The notes beneath the pieces are model-generated. The model had not been told where the DNA came from and did not search any database. It saw only the letters and a list, made by a program, of their open reading frames with translations. Made by a program: the position numbers and the translations under genes. From the NCBI RefSeq assembly GCF_026339735.1, contig NZ_JAPEQG010000001.1, positions 4,092,001-4,156,000 of the forward strand: a stretch of DNA of 64,000 bases. Direction: 5' to 3'. The stretch comes from Streptomyces sp. NBC_01669 (lineage in GTDB: Bacteria > Actinomycetota > Actinomycetes > Streptomycetales > Streptomycetaceae). Positions 60,447 through 64,000 of this stretch are shown one piece after another; position 1 is the first letter of the stretch, and every line of letters starts with the position of its first letter.

Positions 60447-61337
60447 ATGAGCACAGGACAGGGCCCCGGCCGCACCGTCGAGCTGCGTCATCTACGGGCC
60501 TTCCTCGCCGTCGCCGAAGCGGGCAACGTCACACGCGCCGCAGCCGCGCTCCGGCTCACCCAGCCCGCCGTCTCCCGCACCCTCGCCGCCCTGGAGCAGC
60601 ACCTCGGCGTCCGGCTCGTCGACCGCTCCACCCACCACCTCTCGCTCACCCCCGAGGGCGTCGTCTTCCGTGACAAGGCCGCCGCGGCGGTCGCCGCCTT
60701 CGACGAGGCCGTCGACCCCGGTGGGCTGCGCCACTGGCCGCTGCGGCTCGGACACGCCTGGTCGGCGCTGGGCCCCTACACCACACCGCTGCTCCGCAGC
60801 TGGCAGCAGCGGCACCCGGAGACGCCCCTCGAACTGCTGCGGATCGACGACCGCACCGCCGGGCTCACCCGCGGCGAGGTCGACGCGGCGCTGCTGCGCG
60901 GCCCCGTCGACGCGCCGGGGCTCGTCACCGAGGTGCTGTTGAGCGAGGACCGGGTGGCTGCGGTGACCGCGGACGGGCCGCTCGCCGCGCACGCCACGCT
61001 CCGTCTCGCCGATCTCGCGGGCGGCCCGATCGTCCTGAACACCGTCTCCGGCACCACCACCGTCGACCTGTGGCCACGTGGCGCCCGGCCCGCCGCCACC
61101 GTCACCGTCGCCAACACCGACGACTGGCTGACCGCCATCGCGGCCGGGCGCGGCTCCGGGGTGTCGGCCGCCTCCACCGCCGACATGCATCCGCACGCGG
61201 GGGTCGCCTACCGCCCGCTCGTCGACGCCCCGACCGTCCCGCTGCTCCTCGCCCGGCGCGACGCCCCGGGCCACCCGGCGCTGCCCCAACTCGCCTCGCT
61301 GGCCCACGAGATCATCGGGCAGAACATCGCCCCGTGA
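60447..61337 (+). CDS. LysR-family transcriptional regulator
   Basis: 296 residues from ATG 60447. HTH: LRAFLAVAEAGNVTRAAAAL, TQPAVSRTLAALEQHLGV. The effector domain follows from about residue 95. It faces away from the EamA gene; the region between (60301-60446) contains a low-G+C patch with two TGCACT copies that may be its binding site. It is likely to control the exporter. Confidence 0.88.
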   Translation: MSTGQGPGRTVELRHLRAFLAVAEAGNVTRAAAALRLTQPAVSRTLAALEQHLGVRLVDRSTHHLSLTPEGVVFRDKAAAAVAAFDEAVDPGGLRHWPLRLGHAWSALGPYTTPLLRSWQQRHPETPLELLRIDDRTAGLTRGEVDAALLRGPVDAPGLVTEVLLSEDRVAAVTADGPLAAHATLRLADLAGGPIVLNTVSGTTTVDLWPRGARPAATVTVANTDDWLTAIAAGRGSGVSAASTADMHPHAGVAYRPLVDAPTVPLLLARRDAPGHPALPQLASLAHEIIGQNIAP

Positions 61338-61417
61338 GGGAATGCCCGGGTGGTGCCGTGCGGTTGGGGCGCTCTGAACGCCGTGCGAGGGCCGGTCATC
61401 ACCTGGGGGAAGCAACC

Positions 61418-61821
61418 ATGACGGACGACGACATCACCGTGCACGGAACCGTCGCACCCGGCTTCGAAGGCGTACGGGACGCCTACGCCGCCGTGCTCGC
61501 CGAGGACAGCACCGAGCCCGGGTCCCAGCTCGCGGTGCGGGTGCACGGCCGGACGGTCGTCGATACTGGGCCGGCACCGACCTGGTGACCGGCGAGGAGG
61601 ACCACTTCGGGCTGGGCTTCGAGCGGCCGTCGGTCCGGTACCCGTCGCTGAGCGAGTCGGCTTTCGGGCACTGCGGGGCGGCGGGCGCGCAGGCGTTCGC
61701 CGATCCGGCCAGTGGGCTGGCGTACGGGTACACGCGCCGTCGGTACGCCTTCCCGGGCGGGGCGGCTCCGGAGAACGAGCGGCTGGTGGCGGCGGTGGCG
61801 CGGGCGGTCGAGGCGGGCTGA
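61418..61821 (+). pseudogene. serine hydrolase (beta-lactamase/EstB family) with internal deletion and frameshift
   Basis: The first frame (61418-61588) reads a normal N terminus, VTVHG...GVRDAYAAVLAE and QLAVRVHGRTVVD, then breaks at about 61560. A second frame begins YWAGTDLVTGEEDHFGLGFERP and carries on to VAAVARAVEAG at 61821, the usual C terminus. The middle of the family, including the SxxK nucleophile and YxN motif, is missing (about 250 residues). So it is a relic of a class C beta-lactamase-like esterase. Confidence 0.7.
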
Positions 61822-61932
61822 TGGGGGCGATTGGGCGGGGGCGCCCGTTCCCCGCCCCGCCCTTCCCGGCCCCAGGGCTCCCCCCGGGCCCTGCTGCTCA
61901 ATCACCGCAGGGGGGTGGAGCGGACGCTCGGG

Positions 61933-64000
61933 TCAGTTGCCGGAGGGGTGGGCAGCGGGCCCGTCCAGTCCCTCCGCCAGCAGCTCCGCCAGGTGCCTCG
62001 CCCGCACACCCGCCAGCTGTGCCAGCTGGGTCCGGCACGAGAAACCGTCCGCCAGGATGTCCGTGCCGGGGTCCGCACCCCGTACCGACGGCAGCAGCTG
62101 CTCCTCCGCGCACGCCACCGACACATCCCAGTGGCCCCGCTCGAAACCGAAGTTCCCCGCAAGACCGCAGCAGCCTCCGCTCAACTCCCCTTCCAACCCC
62201 GCTCGTTCGCGCAGCCGGCGTTCGGCCGCATCACCGAGGACCGCGTGCTGGTGGCAGTGGGTCTGGCCCACGACCCGGCGGTCGAGGCGCGGCGGCTGCC
62301 AGTCGGGGGCGTACTCCTCCAGGTACTGAGCCAACGTCCGCACCGAACCCGCGAGTTCGGCGGCGCGGGGATCGTCGGGGAGGAGTTCCGGCAGATCCGT
62401 ACGGAGGGTGGCGGCGCAGCTCGGTTCGAGGACGACGAGCGGGTCGCCGAGGGAGAACCCCATCCGGTCGAGGGTGCGACGCATGACCGTGCGGGCCTTG
62501 TCCAGTTGGCCCGTCGATACGTAGGTGAGTCCGCAGCACACGCCCCGTTCCGGGTACAGGGCTGTCCGGCCCGCAGCCTCCAGGACCCGGACGGCCGCCT
62601 TCCCGACCTCCGGGGAGAGGTGGTTGGTGAAGGTGTCCGGCCAGACGGTCACCACCTGATCGCTCGACAGGATCACCGTCCCGCGGCCCCTGCGCTTTCG
62701 GGCCCACCGGGTGAACGTCTCCCCCGCCAGCACCGGAATCATCCGCTCCGCAGTGATGCCCGCCAGCCGTTTCGCCAGTGAGGCGAACGGGCGGATCCGG
62801 GCGAGCGCGTTCAGCACGGGCGCGACCGGGGCCGCGAGCCGCAGCCACTGCGGCAGCCGGCCCATCACGTAGTGGGTGGCGGGCCGCAGCCGCCCCCGGT
62901 AGTGGTGGTGCAGGAACTCCGCCTTGTACGTGGCCATGTCCACGCCAACCGGGCAGTCGCTGCGGCACCCCTTGCAGGACAGGCAGAGGTCGAGCGCGTC
63001 CCGCACCTCCTGCGACCTCCAGCCGTCCGTGACGACCTCGCCGGCGAGCATCTCGTGCAGCAGGCGGGCCCGGCCGCGGGTGGAGTGGGCCTCCTCGCCG
63101 GTCGCCCGGAAGGACGGGCACATCACGTCCGTGCCCGCCGGCTGCGCCGTACGGCATTTCGCGACGCCGACACATCGCCGCACGGCCGCCGTGAAGTCGC
63201 CGCCGTCGTGCGGGTAGCCGAAGGTGACGTCCACGGGGCGTTTCGGCAGGACGTCGAAGCGGATGTTCTCGTCGAGGCGGGCGGGGCGGGCGAGGATGCC
63301 GGGGTTCATGCCGCCGTCCGGATCCCAGAGATCCTTGAACCGGCCGAAGAGCGCGACGAGTTCGTCCCCGTACATCCGGGGCAGCAGCTCGGCCCGCGCC
63401 TGCCCGTCGCCGTGTTCCCCGCTCAGCGAGCCGCCGTGCGCGACGACGAGCGCGGCGAGTTCCTCGGAGAAGCGGCGGAAGCGGGCCACACCGTCGCCGC
63501 TCAGCAGGTCGAAGTCGATCCGCACGTGGATGCAGCCGTCGCCGAAGTGCCCGTACGGCGTGCCGCGCAGCCCGTGTGCGGTGAGCAGGGCGCGGAAGTC
63601 ACGCAGATACGGGCCGAGGCGGGCGGGCGGTACGGCGCAGTCCTCCCAGCCGGGCCAGGCCTCACTGCCGTCGGGCATCCGGGTCGCGGTGCCGGACGCG
63701 TCCTCCCGGATGCGCCACAGGGCCCGCTGTCCGGCCGGGTCGGTGACGACGGCCGCGTCCACCGCGTCGGCAGCCCGCAGGATCCGCTCGGCGTGCGCCC
63801 GCGCCTCGGCCGGGGTGTCCCCGCCCGTCTCGACGAAGAGCCAGGCTCCGCCACGCGGCAGCCCGGCCGGTTCCCGTACGAGATCGGCCGCCATGCCCTC
63901 GACCGTCAGGGGGCGGTACGGGAGGAGGCCGGGGGCGGCTTCGGCGGCCGCGGACTCGTCGGCGTAACCGAGTACGGCGAGGGCGCGGGATCCGGGCGCC
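61933..64000 (-). CDS. FAD-linked and Fe-S-binding oxidoreductase (D-lactate/glycolate dehydrogenase-like), 5' partial
   Basis: The frame is open to the end of the window, so the N-terminal FAD-binding domain is not seen. The visible 688 residues start with the FAD oxidase C-terminal domain (GHFGDGCIHVRIDFD, SLSGEHGDGQARAELLP). A 4Fe-4S region follows with VGVAKCR and CLSCKGCRSDCP. Two CCG domains are GVCCGLTYVSTG and GGCCGLAGNFG. This is the GlcD-GlpC-type fusion that oxidises 2-hydroxy acids and passes electrons to the quinone or another acceptor. Which acid is unknown. Confidence 0.9.
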   Translation of the reverse strand, partial: APGSRALAVLGYADESAAAEAAPGLLPYRPLTVEGMAADLVREPAGLPRGGAWLFVETGGDTPAEARAHAERILRAADAVDAAVVTDPAGQRALWRIREDASGTATRMPDGSEAWPGWEDCAVPPARLGPYLRDFRALLTAHGLRGTPYGHFGDGCIHVRIDFDLLSGDGVARFRRFSEELAALVVAHGGSLSGEHGDGQARAELLPRMYGDELVALFGRFKDLWDPDGGMNPGILARPARLDENIRFDVLPKRPVDVTFGYPHDGGDFTAAVRRCVGVAKCRTAQPAGTDVMCPSFRATGEEAHSTRGRARLLHEMLAGEVVTDGWRSQEVRDALDLCLSCKGCRSDCPVGVDMATYKAEFLHHHYRGRLRPATHYVMGRLPQWLRLAAPVAPVLNALARIRPFASLAKRLAGITAERMIPVLAGETFTRWARKRRGRGTVILSSDQVVTVWPDTFTNHLSPEVGKAAVRVLEAAGRTALYPERGVCCGLTYVSTGQLDKARTVMRRTLDRMGFSLGDPLVVLEPSCAATLRTDLPELLPDDPRAAELAGSVRTLAQYLEEYAPDWQPPRLDRRVVGQTHCHQHAVLGDAAERRLRERAGLEGELSGGCCGLAGNFGFERGHWDVSVACAEEQLLPSVRGADPGTDILADGFSCRTQLAQLAGVRARHLAELLAEGLDGPAAHPSGN

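Overview
The window is very high in G+C, has strong third-position G/C bias, many GTG starts and ATGA/GTGA gene overlaps, and carries DmdR, DasR-type and ECF/zinc anti-sigma signatures. This points to a Streptomyces chromosome. From memory, the gene order from about 23 to 56 kb matches the S. coelicolor SCO4411 to SCO4379 neighbourhood in reverse (EF-hand protein, STAS protein, purU, SCO4402 family, dmdR1, nagS-like SIS protein, citrate synthase, pdxH, 4-coumarate-CoA ligase operon). No database was consulted, so that synteny is recollection.

Layout. 0-23 kb holds a dispersed acyl-CoA catabolic set: ADP-forming acyl-CoA synthetase, several enoyl-CoA hydratase/acyl-CoA dehydrogenase/SDR/alcohol dehydrogenase genes, a cyclase-family hydrolase, an amidohydrolase, a flavin reductase and an AMP-forming acyl-CoA synthetase. 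Four copies of a 17-bp dyad (TCTGAYNNNYCGTYAGN-like) sit at the promoters of the flavin reductase, the SDR/cyclase pair and the amidohydrolase/acyl-CoA synthetase pair, so these look like one TetR-type regulon although no TetR gene lies among them. A separate module at 3.2-7.4 kb (secreted vanadium-haloperoxidase-like protein, secreted calcium-loop protein, ECF sigma factor, membrane zinc anti-sigma factor) interrupts the set. A pair of MFS transporters and a GlxA-type AraC regulator lie at 8.3-12.6 kb.

23-42 kb is mostly conserved core: EF-hand protein, STAS anti-anti-sigma, a sigma factor followed by a zinc-finger/mycothiol-isomerase-domain anti-sigma fusion, purU, an orphan solute-binding lipoprotein, a Gln/Pro-rich membrane protein, an HTH/TPR regulator, a prim-pol-like protein, an ABC exporter, an alpha/beta hydrolase, the iron regulator dmdR1, a SIS-domain aminosugar protein with a DasR-like site in its promoter, a PAS-PAS-GAF protein, pdxH and citrate synthase. 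A short unannotated transcription unit with an unusually complete anti-16S Shine-Dalgarno sequence lies at 40.60-40.83 kb.

42.86-44.58 kb is an intact IS1182-type insertion sequence placed exactly at the stop codon of the next gene. 44.6-55.5 kb is a leftward, translationally coupled operon whose roles parallel the Pseudomonas acyclic-terpene (Atu) system: TIGR03084 protein, AtuA, carboxylase beta and alpha, acyl-CoA dehydrogenase, 4-coumarate-type CoA ligase, enoyl-CoA hydratase and a TetR regulator, with a perfect 14-bp palindrome at its front. 55.7-64 kb holds a secreted LamG protein, NUDIX hydrolase, GNAT-like protein, EamA exporter, LysR regulator, a serine-hydrolase pseudogene and the start-truncated part of a FAD/Fe-S oxidoreductase.

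The most interesting sequence-level observations are the shared 17-bp operator, a 196-bp MITE-like element with 19-bp terminal repeats and a 3-bp duplication, a small palindromic repeat inserted in frame inside an acyl-CoA dehydrogenase, the short RNA/sORF unit, and the DasR-like sites.
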